From NCBI GenBank assembly GCA_965203505.1, contig OZ241880.1:124001-188000 (forward strand): a stretch of DNA of 64,000 bases, given 5' to 3'. How positions within the stretch are numbered: position 1 is the stretch's first letter; each line of letters begins with the position of its first letter. The translations under genes were made by a program, and so were the position numbers. The DNA is from Bin127 sp965203505. GTDB lineage: Bacteria; Chloroflexota; Dehalococcoidia; Lucifugimonadales; Lucifugimonadaceae. The notes below the pieces were generated by a model, which worked only from the letters and a program-made list of their open reading frames with translations, did no database searches and had not been told where the DNA came from. This document shows positions 8,136-16,769 of the stretch, one piece after another.

Positions 8136-8227
8136 GTTTTGTCTGGATAGGGGCGTTAGAATGGGCTGCGCGCTACTTGCACAGGCAGTGTACTGGCGAA
8201 TTTATCCCACCCCATGGTCACGTCCCC

Positions 8228-8263
8228 CCTCACCCTAGCCCTCTCCCACGGAGGGGAGAGGGA
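8228..8263. repeat. Palindromic repeat CCCTCTCCC/GGGAGAGGG, terminator-like hairpin
   Basis: CCTCACCCTAGCCCTCTCCC followed by ACGGA and the complementary GGGGAGAGGG gives a 9-bp stem. This motif is a common dispersed intergenic hairpin in bacterial genomes. It lies between the 3' ends of the converging small-gene cluster and the enolase gene, so it could serve as a bidirectional stop, but no strong T tract follows. Confidence 0.6.
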
Positions 8264-8280
8264 AATTCACGGCGTTCCGC

Positions 8281-9444
8281 TTAACTGACAACCACCACAT
8301 CCCCAACCCGGAAGTGCTCAAGCGCGTCTTCGTTGACTTCAATGCCCAAACCCGGCTCATCAGGGATCGCGACATGGCCGTTCGTTTGGGTGAAGAAGGG
8401 ATCGGTTAGGGCGCTTCTTACGGGGTGGATTGTTTGGTCGAACTCGGTTACGGGTTCGTTTACGAATGGTTCTTTGGGGTGTGCTGGTGGTGCTTGTGAG
8501 ATGGTGGCTAGGACGTGGAGGATTGCGGCGAGGCTGATGTGGGTGTTGAAGAAGTGGGGGATGAATTGGACGTTGAAGGCTTCGGCCATTGCGGCGCAGA
8601 GTTTGAGTTCTGAGATGCCGCCGACGTTGACGATCTCGGGTTGGATCATGTCGAAGGTGCGGCGTCGGAGCAGGCGTGCGACGTCGCGGCGAGTGCTGGC
8701 GGATTCGCCTCCTGCTGTGGGAACGGGTGATTTGGTGGTGATGAGCAGGTTGTCGTCGAGGGCGCGGGAGGAAGTGGGCTCCTCGAACCATGTGACGTTG
8801 GCGTCGGCGATGCGGCGGGAGACGGTGACGGCTGTGCCGGGATCGTAGGCCTCGTTGGCATCGACCATTATGCGGATGTTGTCGCCTACTTGACGGCGGA
8901 GTGCGTGGACGCGGTCCACATCTTCGTCGACGGCTAAACCGCCGATCTTCATCTTCATCGCTTTGAAGCCAGACTCGGCGTGGTCCTGTGCTTCTTCGAG
9001 CAAGTCGGGCCATGTCGGGTCGTTGACGTCGCGCTCGGTGTAGAAGAGTCCGGTGGCGTAGGCGCAGACTTCGTCACGGACCTTACCGCCGAGGAGTTCG
9101 TAGACGGGGAGGCCGCGCGATTTGCCGACTAAGTCGTAGAGGGCTGTGTCTACGGCGCTGGCGACGTTGGATGCGATGCCGGCGTACCCGCCGCCTTGGT
9201 ATCGGGTGTTGACGATCGATTGCCAGATGCTGCCGAAGTTCTCGGGATCTTCGCCGATGATGCCTTGCGCGACTTCGGCGAACCCTTTGGCATCGGTGCC
9301 GGTTTCGCCCCATCCGTAGGTGCCGTCGTCAGCGATGACGCGTACCGCAAGGGTGTTGCGTGTGGTTTTCCATGTCATGGACGACTTATATGGGGCGTCG
9401 ATGTGGCCTACGAGTTGGTGGAGTTCGATGCGTTCGATTTTCAT
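8281..9444 (-). CDS. Enolase-superfamily protein, MR subgroup (tandem copy 1)
   Basis: A full-length 387-aa mandelate-racemase-subgroup enzyme. The N-terminal capping domain starts MKIERIELHQLVG; the barrel carries KMKIGG at about residue 165 (K-x-K base), VDANEAYD at about 197 (first metal ligand), FEEP at about 223, GGES at about 250 and IPHFFNT near 300 (His of the His-Asp dyad). It should abstract a proton alpha to a carboxylate on a sugar acid; substrate unknown. The gene at 9553-10716 is a close tandem paralogue with the same length and the same motifs. The 108-bp gap between the pair contains one dispersed palindrome. Confidence 0.92.
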   Translation of the reverse strand: MKIERIELHQLVGHIDAPYKSSMTWKTTRNTLAVRVIADDGTYGWGETGTDAKGFAEVAQGIIGEDPENFGSIWQSIVNTRYQGGGYAGIASNVASAVDTALYDLVGKSRGLPVYELLGGKVRDEVCAYATGLFYTERDVNDPTWPDLLEEAQDHAESGFKAMKMKIGGLAVDEDVDRVHALRRQVGDNIRIMVDANEAYDPGTAVTVSRRIADANVTWFEEPTSSRALDDNLLITTKSPVPTAGGESASTRRDVARLLRRRTFDMIQPEIVNVGGISELKLCAAMAEAFNVQFIPHFFNTHISLAAILHVLATISQAPPAHPKEPFVNEPVTEFDQTIHPVRSALTDPFFTQTNGHVAIPDEPGLGIEVNEDALEHFRVGDVVVVS

Positions 9445-9481
9445 GATTTTCGTGACGGTACTGGATCGGCGGATTGAGCCT

Positions 9482-9529
9482 GCGCGCCCCCTTTGCCTTC
9501 GGCATTTCCCCCGCGAGCGGGGGAAACCC
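9482..9529 (-). repeat. Dispersed palindromic module, reverse orientation, between two enolase paralogues
   Basis: CGCGCCCCCTTTGCCTTCGG followed by CATTTCCCCCGCGAGCGGGG is the reverse complement of the 48-50 bp module seen at 4396-4445 and in the 55-57 kb region. It fills nearly half of the gap between the tandem genes and can fold into a strong stem-loop. Confidence 0.85.
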
Positions 9530-9552
9530 TAGATCGTAGACATAGTGTGCCA

Positions 9553-10716
9553 TTAGCTGACGACGACTGGATCTCCTTGGCGGAAGTGGTTTAGGGCGTC
9601 TTCGTTGATTTCTACTCCGAGGCCGGGTTTGTCGGGGACGGTTACGTGGCTGTCGGTTTGTCTGAAGACGGGATCTGTGAGCGCATAGCGGATCGGGTGT
9701 GGTGTCTGGTCGAATTCGGTTACGGGTTCGTTGACGTAGGGTTCTTTGGGATGCGCGGGCGGCGATTGCGCGACGGTGGCGAGGGTGTGGAGTATGGCGG
9801 AGAAGCTTATGGCGGTGTTCCAGAAGTGTGGTACGAAGCGGACGTTGCAGGCCTCGGCCATCGAGGCTGAGAGTTTTAACTCGGTGATGCCGCCGACATT
9901 GACGATTTCGGGTTGGATGATGTCGAAGACGCGGTCGCGGAGAATGCGTGCGACTTCGCGTCGTGTACTTGCCGATTCGCCGCCGGATGTCGGGACGGGC
10001 GAGCGGCTGGTGACGAGCAGGTTGTCTTCGTCGGCGCGTGAAGAGCACGGTTCTTCGAACCACGTCACGTCGGCGTCGGCGATGTGACGCGAGAACCGGA
10101 TTGCGGTCATGGGATCGTACGCCTCGTTGGCGTCAACCATGATGCGGATGTCGTCACCGAGTTGCCGGCGCAGAGCATAGACGCGGTCTACGTCTTCCTT
10201 GAACGTCAAACCGCCGACCTTCATCTTCATCCCGGTAAAGCCTTCCTCGGCGTAACCCTGAGCTTCTTCGAGGAAGTCAGACCAAGTTTTGTCTTCGAGA
10301 TCGGAGGGCACATAGTAGAGACCAGTGGCGTAGGTGCAGATGCGGTCGCGCACCTTGCCGCCGAGTAGCTCGTAAACAGGTTTTCCGCGGGCGCGGCCTA
10401 CGAGGTCGTACAGGGCCATGTCGATGGCGCTGTGGATATTTGATGGTGGTCCGCTGTATCCGCTGCTTTGGTATCGAGGGTTGATGATGGATTGTCGGAT
10501 GGCTTCAAATCGCTCCGGATTTTCACCGATCAGCGATTTCGCGGCACCCGCGAGTGCGCCGGGAGCGACGCCAGTCTCGCCCCAGCCGTATGCACCGTTG
10601 TCGGCGACAATCTTGACGACTTGAGTGGCGCGCTCGTGCGTCCAGCGCTGCGACCAGCCGAAGGGTTGGTCTAGTTCGCCGACTAGCGGATGTATCTCGA
10701 TGCGTTCGATTTTCAC
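9553..10716 (-). CDS. Enolase-superfamily protein, MR subgroup (tandem copy 2)
   Basis: A 387-aa paralogue of the 8281-9444 protein with the same active-site set: KMKVGG (about 165), VDANEAYD (about 197), FEEPCSSR (about 223), GGES (about 250) and VPHFWNT (about 300). The N-terminus differs around residues 15-30 (GELDQPFGWSQRW), the 20s-loop region that sets substrate choice in this superfamily, suggesting that the two copies have separated in specificity. It starts with GTG, overlapping the stop of the aldo/keto reductase gene upstream (GTGA), so the two are translated together. Confidence 0.92.
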   Translation of the reverse strand: MKIERIEIHPLVGELDQPFGWSQRWTHERATQVVKIVADNGAYGWGETGVAPGALAGAAKSLIGENPERFEAIRQSIINPRYQSSGYSGPPSNIHSAIDMALYDLVGRARGKPVYELLGGKVRDRICTYATGLYYVPSDLEDKTWSDFLEEAQGYAEEGFTGMKMKVGGLTFKEDVDRVYALRRQLGDDIRIMVDANEAYDPMTAIRFSRHIADADVTWFEEPCSSRADEDNLLVTSRSPVPTSGGESASTRREVARILRDRVFDIIQPEIVNVGGITELKLSASMAEACNVRFVPHFWNTAISFSAILHTLATVAQSPPAHPKEPYVNEPVTEFDQTPHPIRYALTDPVFRQTDSHVTVPDKPGLGVEINEDALNHFRQGDPVVVS

Positions 10717-11639
10717 GTCAGTTGCCGCCAGTCGTCGTCGAGTTCTGCGAAGAGGTCGTGCATTGCGTCGACGAACGCGGGATCGATGCTGAGAGCATCG
10801 TCAAGGGTGTTGATGTTCGACTCCATGTGGCGCGGGTTCTTGGTGCCGATGATCGCGGTGTGGATTTCGGGATGGGCCAAGGTGAAGCCCATGGCGGCGA
10901 CGATGGGATCGTCCGGCTCACCGGGCACATCTCCTCGCTGCTGAACCACCTGGCATCGCTGCAAATAAGTGTCGTCGTAGTTGCGCCGCGAATTCGACAT
11001 GCCAGATTTCGCCATGCCCCACGTCGCACCGGCGATCGGTCGTTTCGCAATCACGCCGATTCCATTTTCAGCGCACTTCTCCAGTACCCCCTTTGTGTAT
11101 GCGCGCTGCTCGACGAGGTTGAAGCTGGTCTGGAGCGTGTCGAAGCGTCCGGAGTCGACTGCCCAATGGGCCGCTTCGTTGTCTCCGGAATATCCGATCA
11201 TCCGAGTCTTTCCAGCATCTCGCGCGTCTTCGAGAGCTCGAATGATGTCGCCCCTCTCCAGATCAGGGATACCGCAGGAGTGAAGTTGAACCAAATCTAC
11301 ATACTCTGTGTTCATACGGCGCAGGCTACGGTCGATCGAGTCTCGCACCGTGTCATAGGTCCAGTCTTTCCCGTGGAGCCCGTCGCCGTCCGCGCGTCCG
11401 GCTTTAGTCACAAGCACGTATTCGTCTCGGCGGTGTCCGACTGTTCGACCGATCAGTTCTTCGGATATGACGTAAGACGCCGCGGTATCAAGGAAGTTGA
11501 TTCCCATGTCTAGCGCACTGTTAAGGACGCTTCCAGCTTGTTCGATTTCGTCGAAACTCAACTCCATGCCGATCTCCGCCAAGCCTGCGCCAAGCCTGGA
11601 AACTTTGTAACCAGTCTTACCGAAATCTACTTTCTGCAT
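10713..11639 (-). CDS. Aldo/keto reductase
   Basis: A 308-aa NADPH-dependent aldo/keto reductase. The catalytic tetrad is visible: DTAASY (Asp about 51, Tyr about 56), VTKAGR (Lys about 80) and QLHSCG (His about 118). The C-terminal IIGTKNPRHMESNI is the cofactor-binding end typical of YghZ-like or D-threo-aldose dehydrogenase-like members. It heads an operon with the enolase paralogue at 9553-10716 (four-base overlap), consistent with joint processing of an aldose or sugar acid: oxidoreduction by this enzyme, then dehydration. Substrate unproven. Confidence 0.92.
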   Translation of the reverse strand: MQKVDFGKTGYKVSRLGAGLAEIGMELSFDEIEQAGSVLNSALDMGINFLDTAASYVISEELIGRTVGHRRDEYVLVTKAGRADGDGLHGKDWTYDTVRDSIDRSLRRMNTEYVDLVQLHSCGIPDLERGDIIRALEDARDAGKTRMIGYSGDNEAAHWAVDSGRFDTLQTSFNLVEQRAYTKGVLEKCAENGIGVIAKRPIAGATWGMAKSGMSNSRRNYDDTYLQRCQVVQQRGDVPGEPDDPIVAAMGFTLAHPEIHTAIIGTKNPRHMESNINTLDDALSIDPAFVDAMHDLFAELDDDWRQLT

Positions 11640-11671
11640 CTAGCTCACTCCTTTTGAAGTCATTGTTTCGT

Positions 11672-12082
11672 TCATTTGTTGGTGTCCGGCCATATCACCT
11701 TGGCAGTCCAAGCGCCATCGAAGTTCGTGCCATCGTTCAAGACCGCGTCCCTCAGGATGCACCTATACATATTCGTGTTGCTTAGATTGGCATCTCGCAA
11801 ATCGGCACTCGCCAAACTCGTGCGAAACAACGCACAGCCGTTAAGATCTGCTTCGACGAACTTCGTCCGCCTAGCCCACGCTTCGGACAGATCCGCACCC
11901 TGCAGGCACGCTCCACTTAAATCAGCGTTGTCGAGTATCGCTCGCGATAGGTTCCAACCGGTGAAGTTCATTCCTGCGAGATCGGCTCCAGTCAAATCCA
12001 GACGTTCGCTTGGATTCTCTGAGCGCCAGTCGTCAACCGCGGCCGCGCCCATCTTGATCGCTTGTAGATGATTCGGGTTCAC
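11672..12082 (-). CDS. Pentapeptide-repeat protein
   Basis: A 136-aa protein with consecutive A(D/N)LXX pentapeptides from about residue 28 to 115 (for example ADLAG, ADLSG, ADLSE, ADLNG, ADLRD, ANLSN), which fold as a right-handed quadrilateral beta helix. Function in such short proteins is usually unknown; some mimic DNA and protect gyrase. GTG start at 12082 (reads MNPNHLQ). It ends 32 bases upstream of the aldo/keto reductase start and could be the first gene of that operon. Confidence 0.88.
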   Translation of the reverse strand: MNPNHLQAIKMGAAAVDDWRSENPSERLDLTGADLAGMNFTGWNLSRAILDNADLSGACLQGADLSEAWARRTKFVEADLNGCALFRTSLASADLRDANLSNTNMYRCILRDAVLNDGTNFDGAWTAKVIWPDTNK

Positions 12083-12286
12083 GTTTGACTGGGGGCGAAA
12101 GATTCGTCACGTTAGGCACGGATTGCTCGCACACTCGCGAAATGTTATCCGATGCTTGCCGACGTTTAAGCGATACCGTTCGAATGCGCGGTGAAACAAC
12201 TATGAAACATATCTTTATTACCTTGAATTCAATCGGCGCTTCATCGCGCTTTCAAAAGCCAATCAGGTTCAGGAGAGACGAAAAAT

Positions 12287-13705
12287 ATGGCAACTGCCAA
12301 TGATGTGATCAAGATGATGGAGGAATCGGGGTCGCAATGGTTGGATCTGCGTTTTACCGATGTTCCGGGCACTTGGCAGCACGTGTCCTTCCCCAAGCAC
12401 GAAGTAACTGAAGACCTCTTCGCCGAAGGCACTGGTTTTGACGGTTCAAGTATCCGGGGTTTCCAGACGATCGACGAATCTGACATGCTGCTGTTCCCTG
12501 ACCCTGACACGGCGACCGTTGACCCGTTCATACCGGGCACGGTTTCGATCATCGCCGACGTAAAAGACCCGATCACCCTAGCGGACTACGATCGCAGCCC
12601 GCGCCATGTGACAGCGAAAGCGGAAGCTTACTTGAAGTCGACCGGTATCGGTGACACCTCTTACTGGGGTGCCGAAGCTGAATTCTTCATTTTCGACAGC
12701 GTTTCGTATGGCGGCGCTTCGAATTCCGCGCACTACGAGGTCGACTCGGAAGAGGCGATCTGGAACACGGGCAACGCCACCGACCTTTCGGGCGAGGGGC
12801 CAAACTTAGGTCACAAGCTCCGCCACAAGGGCGGCTACTTCCCTGCACCGCCTTCGGACACACAGACGGTGATCCGACACGAGGCTTGCGAGGCGATGAC
12901 CCGTTTCGGGATTGAGATCGAGAAGCACCACCACGAGGTGGCGACCGCGGGACAGGGCGAGATCAACTGGCGTTTCTCGCCGTTGAAGCAGGCGGCTGAC
13001 CACGTGATGGCCTACAAATACTGCCTCAAGAACACCGCTGCCAAGCACGGCAAGACGGCGACGTTCATGCCAAAGCCCTTGTTTGAGGACAATGGCACGG
13101 GTATGCACACGCACCAGTCGATCTGGAAAGACGGCAGCCCGATGTTTGCGGGTGGTGGCTACGCTGGTTTGAGCGAGCTGGCCCTTAATTACATCGGCGG
13201 TCTGCTCAAGCACGGCGACGCGCTGATGGCGCTGGTTGCTCCTTCAAGCAACTCGTACAAGCGTTTGGTGCCGGGCTTCGAGGCTCCGACGATCTTGGCG
13301 TTGTCGGCACGAAACCGTTCCGCTGCGGCTCGCATCCCGATGTACTCGCAGTCGCCGAACGCGAAGCGCGTGGAGTTCCGGCCTCCGGACCCCACCTGCA
13401 ACCCGTACCTCGCCTTCTCGGCGATGTTGATGGCTGGTCTCGACGGCATCGCCACTGGCGCGAGCCCGGGCGAACCGATCGAAGAGGATCTTTACGAGGT
13501 CGATCCTGCGACGTTGAACCAGGTTCCGGGCAGCTTGTCGGACGCGCTAGACGCTTTGGAAGCCGACAGCGACTTCCTGCTCAAGGGCGGTGTATTCACG
13601 CCTGACCTTTTGGAGGCATACATCGACTTCAAGCGTGAGAACGAGGTTGACGCAGTCCGGCTGCGCCCGCACCCGTACGAGTTCTTCCTGAGTTACGACG
13701 CTTAG
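12287..13705 (+). CDS. glnA: Glutamine synthetase, type I
   Basis: ATP-dependent synthesis of glutamine from glutamate and ammonia; dodecameric, cytosolic. The 472-aa length is that of the GSI-beta form. Key segments are the N-terminal FDGSSIRGF, AEAEFF, the central KPLF...HTHQS, and SARNRSAAARIP near residue 340. EEDLYEVDP places Tyr403 where GSI-beta is adenylylated, so it is probably controlled by GlnE/GlnD-type modification. AGGAGAG lies 10 bases before the ATG. A 204-bp upstream gap separates it from a divergent gene; no clear NtrC or GlnR site was recognised there. A terminator follows directly. Confidence 0.97.
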   Translation: MATANDVIKMMEESGSQWLDLRFTDVPGTWQHVSFPKHEVTEDLFAEGTGFDGSSIRGFQTIDESDMLLFPDPDTATVDPFIPGTVSIIADVKDPITLADYDRSPRHVTAKAEAYLKSTGIGDTSYWGAEAEFFIFDSVSYGGASNSAHYEVDSEEAIWNTGNATDLSGEGPNLGHKLRHKGGYFPAPPSDTQTVIRHEACEAMTRFGIEIEKHHHEVATAGQGEINWRFSPLKQAADHVMAYKYCLKNTAAKHGKTATFMPKPLFEDNGTGMHTHQSIWKDGSPMFAGGGYAGLSELALNYIGGLLKHGDALMALVAPSSNSYKRLVPGFEAPTILALSARNRSAAARIPMYSQSPNAKRVEFRPPDPTCNPYLAFSAMLMAGLDGIATGASPGEPIEEDLYEVDPATLNQVPGSLSDALDALEADSDFLLKGGVFTPDLLEAYIDFKRENEVDAVRLRPHPYEFFLSYDA

Positions 13706-13731
13706 TCGTTAACGGCAGAGAGTAGATTGCT

Positions 13732-13771
13732 AGACGCCCCGGGCTTGTTCCGGGGCGTCTGTGTTTTGTTG
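13732..13771 (+). terminator. Rho-independent terminator of glnA
   Basis: AGACGCCCCGG (13732-13742), seven-base loop, CCGGGGCGTCT (13750-13760), followed by GTGTTTTGTTG. An 11-bp perfect stem 26 bases after the glnA stop. Confidence 0.9.
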
Positions 13772-13793
13772 ACTGAGTGTGTCTGAAGGAAGA

Positions 13794-13894
13794 AATGATT
13801 CTTGGAATCAAAAGAATGAATGATGAATCATTTTTGGGTTGGAATCCTTAGGAATGATTCTTAGAATCAAAAGAATGAATGATGAATCATTTTT
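13794..13894. promoter_or_regulatory. Two 42-bp direct repeats upstream of the AlbA_2 regulator gene
   Basis: AATGATTCTTGGAATCAAAA... at 13794-13835 is repeated at 13853-13894 with one base changed (TTG to TTA), a 59-bp period. Each unit holds an inverted repeat, AATGATTC and GAATCATT. The second copy ends 12 bases before the ATG at 13907. Position, symmetry and spacing suggest operator iterons, most simply autoregulation by the following winged-helix-bearing protein. Confidence 0.65.
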
Positions 13895-13906
13895 AGTCAT
13901 GGCACG

Positions 13907-15598
13907 ATGATGTACATAAATCAAGAAGACCTGTTAGAGATGCTCAAACGTCTCGACGGCGAACCCGCTGACGCACTCGAGTCGGAGCATCTTGAGTTCA
14001 AATCAGGAAACGCACGGGGACCCAAGGTCCGCAATCAGTCGCGGTCGATTCGGGAATCGGTAGTGGCGTTCGCGAATGCGGGAGGAGGAACTTTGGTATT
14101 GGGGGTCGCTGATGGAAAGCGTACGCGATCCTCGGCGATCGTCGGAGTCGGCCGCATCACTCCGAGCGATGTCAAGCGCGACATTTACGACGGGACCGAT
14201 CCTCACATCACCGTAGATATCGAGGAGATAACCGAGCCTGAAGGACGGCTCATGGTGATCAGGGTCCCGAGAAGCAACAATTTGCACACAACCACCGATG
14301 GTGTCGCGAAGATACGAGTGGGCAAAGAGTCAAAATCGCTTACCGGGTCCAATCTGGCACAGCAGCTGGTGATCAGGGGAATGACAGACATCACCGCACA
14401 GATCGTACCGGGCGTCGGCATCGAAGTGATCGACCGGTCCGAAATCACCAGGATGCGAGAAACAATACGCGCGGAAGGCACCGGCGCGGAGTTGATTGGC
14501 CTTGGAGATACCGAGCTGCTTGAAGCGCTGGGGCTGATCGAAGGGGATCGCGTGAACATCGCTGGCGTTCTATTGTTGGGTCATAAATCTGCTGTCGCTC
14601 GGCACATTCCGAGACATGAGTTGACTGTTGCACGTTATCGTGAGCCGACGCAGTACGATTTTCGGAAAGACATCCGTGAACCTCTGCTGAAAACCATCGA
14701 CGAAGCGAGGAGGATCGTCGATTCCAACATGCGGCTGACGACCATCGAAGTCGCGGGATTTCATCACTTCGAGATACCTGATTTGAGTTGGATGGTCATT
14801 AGGGAAGCGGTCCTAAACGCGTTGGTTCACCGAGATTATTTCTTAAGCGGCTCAGTCCAAGTCTTCCTGTATCCAGATCGAGTGGAGATAACCAACCCTG
14901 GGGGGTTCATCGGCAACATCTCACCCAAGAATGTATTGCGTCACGCTCCGTTGCGCCGGAACCGGTTGTTGGCGGACGCTTTGCAGTCCATAGGATTCGT
15001 CAACCGCGTGGGGCTCGGAGTAGACCGCATTTTTGACGAGACACTGAGGGCGGGCAAGGATTTCCCGCTCTACGAATCAGAAGTGGGTATGGTCAGGTTG
15101 TTGATCCCGACGGTGACGCACCGCGAATTCGCCCGATTCGTTGCAGAGAGCGAATCAAGTGGAGCAAGACTTGAGCGTGACGAATTGATGATCATGCGTA
15201 GCCTGATGACGACCCTAGAGTTGAATCGTTGGTCGGCTGCGGATTTGCTGCAGACAAATGAAACCGATGCTGCAAATCGACTATCCAGTCTGAATTCACG
15301 CGGGTTTTTGGAAGTTCGAGGCAGAGGACAAGGGGCATCTTACCGTCTGGGTCGTCAGTTTTCTGCTTGGGACAGGGTTGAGCCCCGCGTTTCTTCGGAG
15401 CGGCTCGGATTGGATACAGCGCGAAAACTGGTGCTTCAAACGATTTCAGACCGGGGTTCTCTCACGAATGCGGAGATTCGAAGGCTCATCGGATACGAAC
15501 GCAATGAAACCGTCCGTTTCATGCGTGCGATGCGAGAGGACGGGTTAGTCGAAGTCCGTGGCACGGGCAGAGGCGCGCACTATGTGTTGCCGGAGTAG
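13907..15598 (+). CDS. AlbA_2 (Schlafen AAA_4)/GHKL-type ATP-binding transcriptional regulator
   Basis: A 563-aa protein. Residues 20-145 form the AlbA_2 domain (ESEHLEFKSGN, then FANAGGGTLVLGVAD). Around residues 290-345 lies the HATPase_c_4 region (REAVLNALVHRDY, ITNPGGF), and the C-terminal 170 residues hold two winged-helix-like segments, each ending in (G)RG(Q/R)GA.Y. Such proteins are putative ATP-dependent transcriptional regulators; some relatives act in defence. Two direct repeats immediately upstream make self-regulation plausible. ATG at 13907 or 13910. The gene stands alone. Confidence 0.85.
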   Translation: MMYINQEDLLEMLKRLDGEPADALESEHLEFKSGNARGPKVRNQSRSIRESVVAFANAGGGTLVLGVADGKRTRSSAIVGVGRITPSDVKRDIYDGTDPHITVDIEEITEPEGRLMVIRVPRSNNLHTTTDGVAKIRVGKESKSLTGSNLAQQLVIRGMTDITAQIVPGVGIEVIDRSEITRMRETIRAEGTGAELIGLGDTELLEALGLIEGDRVNIAGVLLLGHKSAVARHIPRHELTVARYREPTQYDFRKDIREPLLKTIDEARRIVDSNMRLTTIEVAGFHHFEIPDLSWMVIREAVLNALVHRDYFLSGSVQVFLYPDRVEITNPGGFIGNISPKNVLRHAPLRRNRLLADALQSIGFVNRVGLGVDRIFDETLRAGKDFPLYESEVGMVRLLIPTVTHREFARFVAESESSGARLERDELMIMRSLMTTLELNRWSAADLLQTNETDAANRLSSLNSRGFLEVRGRGQGASYRLGRQFSAWDRVEPRVSSERLGLDTARKLVLQTISDRGSLTNAEIRRLIGYERNETVRFMRAMREDGLVEVRGTGRGAHYVLPE

Positions 15599-15607
15599 TC
15601 GCTTCGA

Positions 15608-16630
15608 CTATCCCACCCACACCTCTTCAAACAACCTCAGCCAGTTGCCGCCGAGGATCTTGAGGACGTCTTCATTTGAGTAGCCGCGGTTCAGGAGCGC
15701 TTCTGACATTTTCGGGAGCTGGTCGGGGGTTTTGAGGCCTTCGGGATACTGATCCTCCCAAGCCAAAGGCATACCGCTGTGGCCAGTGAACTTGGACGGA
15801 TATTTCGTGCCTTGCTGGCCGCCGATGTATTTCCAGAACTCCTCGGGTTGATCTTGGGTGTGGTCCGTGCCGATCGCCACGTGGTCGACGCCTACCATGT
15901 CAACAAGGTGGTCGATGGCGTCGAGATAGTCGTCAATGGTGGATGAATAGGTATTTCGGAGGAAGCCTTGGATGCAGGTGGCTCCGATCACGCCTCCTTT
16001 GTCGGCCATGGTTTTGATGGCTTTATCAGTTTTGTTGCGACGGTGGTCGAAGTATGACTTGGCGTTGGCGTGGGTAATGGCGACTGGTTTTTCGGAGACT
16101 TCAATGCTTTCCTGGGTTGTAGCGATGCCGACGTGGGAGAGGTCGAGCAGAATGCCGAGTCGGTTCATCTCCGCGACGGCGTCGATGCCGAAATTGGTGA
16201 GGCCGCCATCTTGACGCTCCATGCATCCATCGCCGAGCAGGTTGCGTTCGTGGTACGTGACCTGCATTATGCGTACGCCCAGCTTATGGAACAGTTCGAG
16301 GCGATCAAGGTCGTTTTCGATCGGAGAGGTGTTCTGCCAACCGAAGATGATGCCAGTCTTGCCTTCTCGTTTGGCTCGGTGAATGTCGTCGACGGTTTCG
16401 ACCAACAGTATTTGCTCCGGCCTCTGCCGGAACCGCACGTACCATTTCGCGATCATGTCGAGCGTCTCTTCGTAGCCTTCCCATGTGGCCTGTGTAGCGT
16501 TGATGGCCGCGACACTGCCTGCGTTGAGACTTTCGAATACTGCGTCGCTGTCCCAGTTGCTAACGTTTAGAGCGTCGATTACGACCGCTTGGTCGTAAAG
16601 GCTTCGGGCATGTTTGGGATCGTTGGCCAT
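15608..16630 (-). CDS. Membrane dipeptidase family (M19) peptidase
   Basis: A 340-aa zinc-dependent dipeptidase of the renal dipeptidase family, cleaving L-X or L-D dipeptides. Family segments: VIDALNVSNW (first metal strand, with the usual HxD replaced), VTYHERNLLGDG, LLDLSHVG (about 175), PVAITHANAKSY (about 200) and AIGTDHTQ (about 270). Note ALN in place of the usual DGH, so one zinc ligand pair may be altered. Start 16630 is chosen because GGAG lies six bases before it; a longer frame to 16702 lacks such a site. Confidence 0.85.
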   Translation of the reverse strand: MANDPKHARSLYDQAVVIDALNVSNWDSDAVFESLNAGSVAAINATQATWEGYEETLDMIAKWYVRFRQRPEQILLVETVDDIHRAKREGKTGIIFGWQNTSPIENDLDRLELFHKLGVRIMQVTYHERNLLGDGCMERQDGGLTNFGIDAVAEMNRLGILLDLSHVGIATTQESIEVSEKPVAITHANAKSYFDHRRNKTDKAIKTMADKGGVIGATCIQGFLRNTYSSTIDDYLDAIDHLVDMVGVDHVAIGTDHTQDQPEEFWKYIGGQQGTKYPSKFTGHSGMPLAWEDQYPEGLKTPDQLPKMSEALLNRGYSNEDVLKILGGNWLRLFEEVWVG

Positions 16631-16769
16631 TGACATCTCCAGTTCGCTATCGCATCGAATGTGTCGAAGTTTACGACGTGTCACTGCTTGTAGGGATTGC
16701 AATTAAACTTCAACCAGACGTTCGGGGCAATCATGCCAATAGTCACAGATCAGTCCGAGGTGTAACGAC

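Noticed and set aside
12085..12303. 72-codon plus-strand frame upstream of glnA
   Set aside because: Overlaps the glnA start and its ribosome-binding site, no recognisable features.
13794..13894. Miniature transposable element
   Set aside because: Direct rather than terminal inverted copies, no target duplication, position immediately before a start codon fits operator repeats better.
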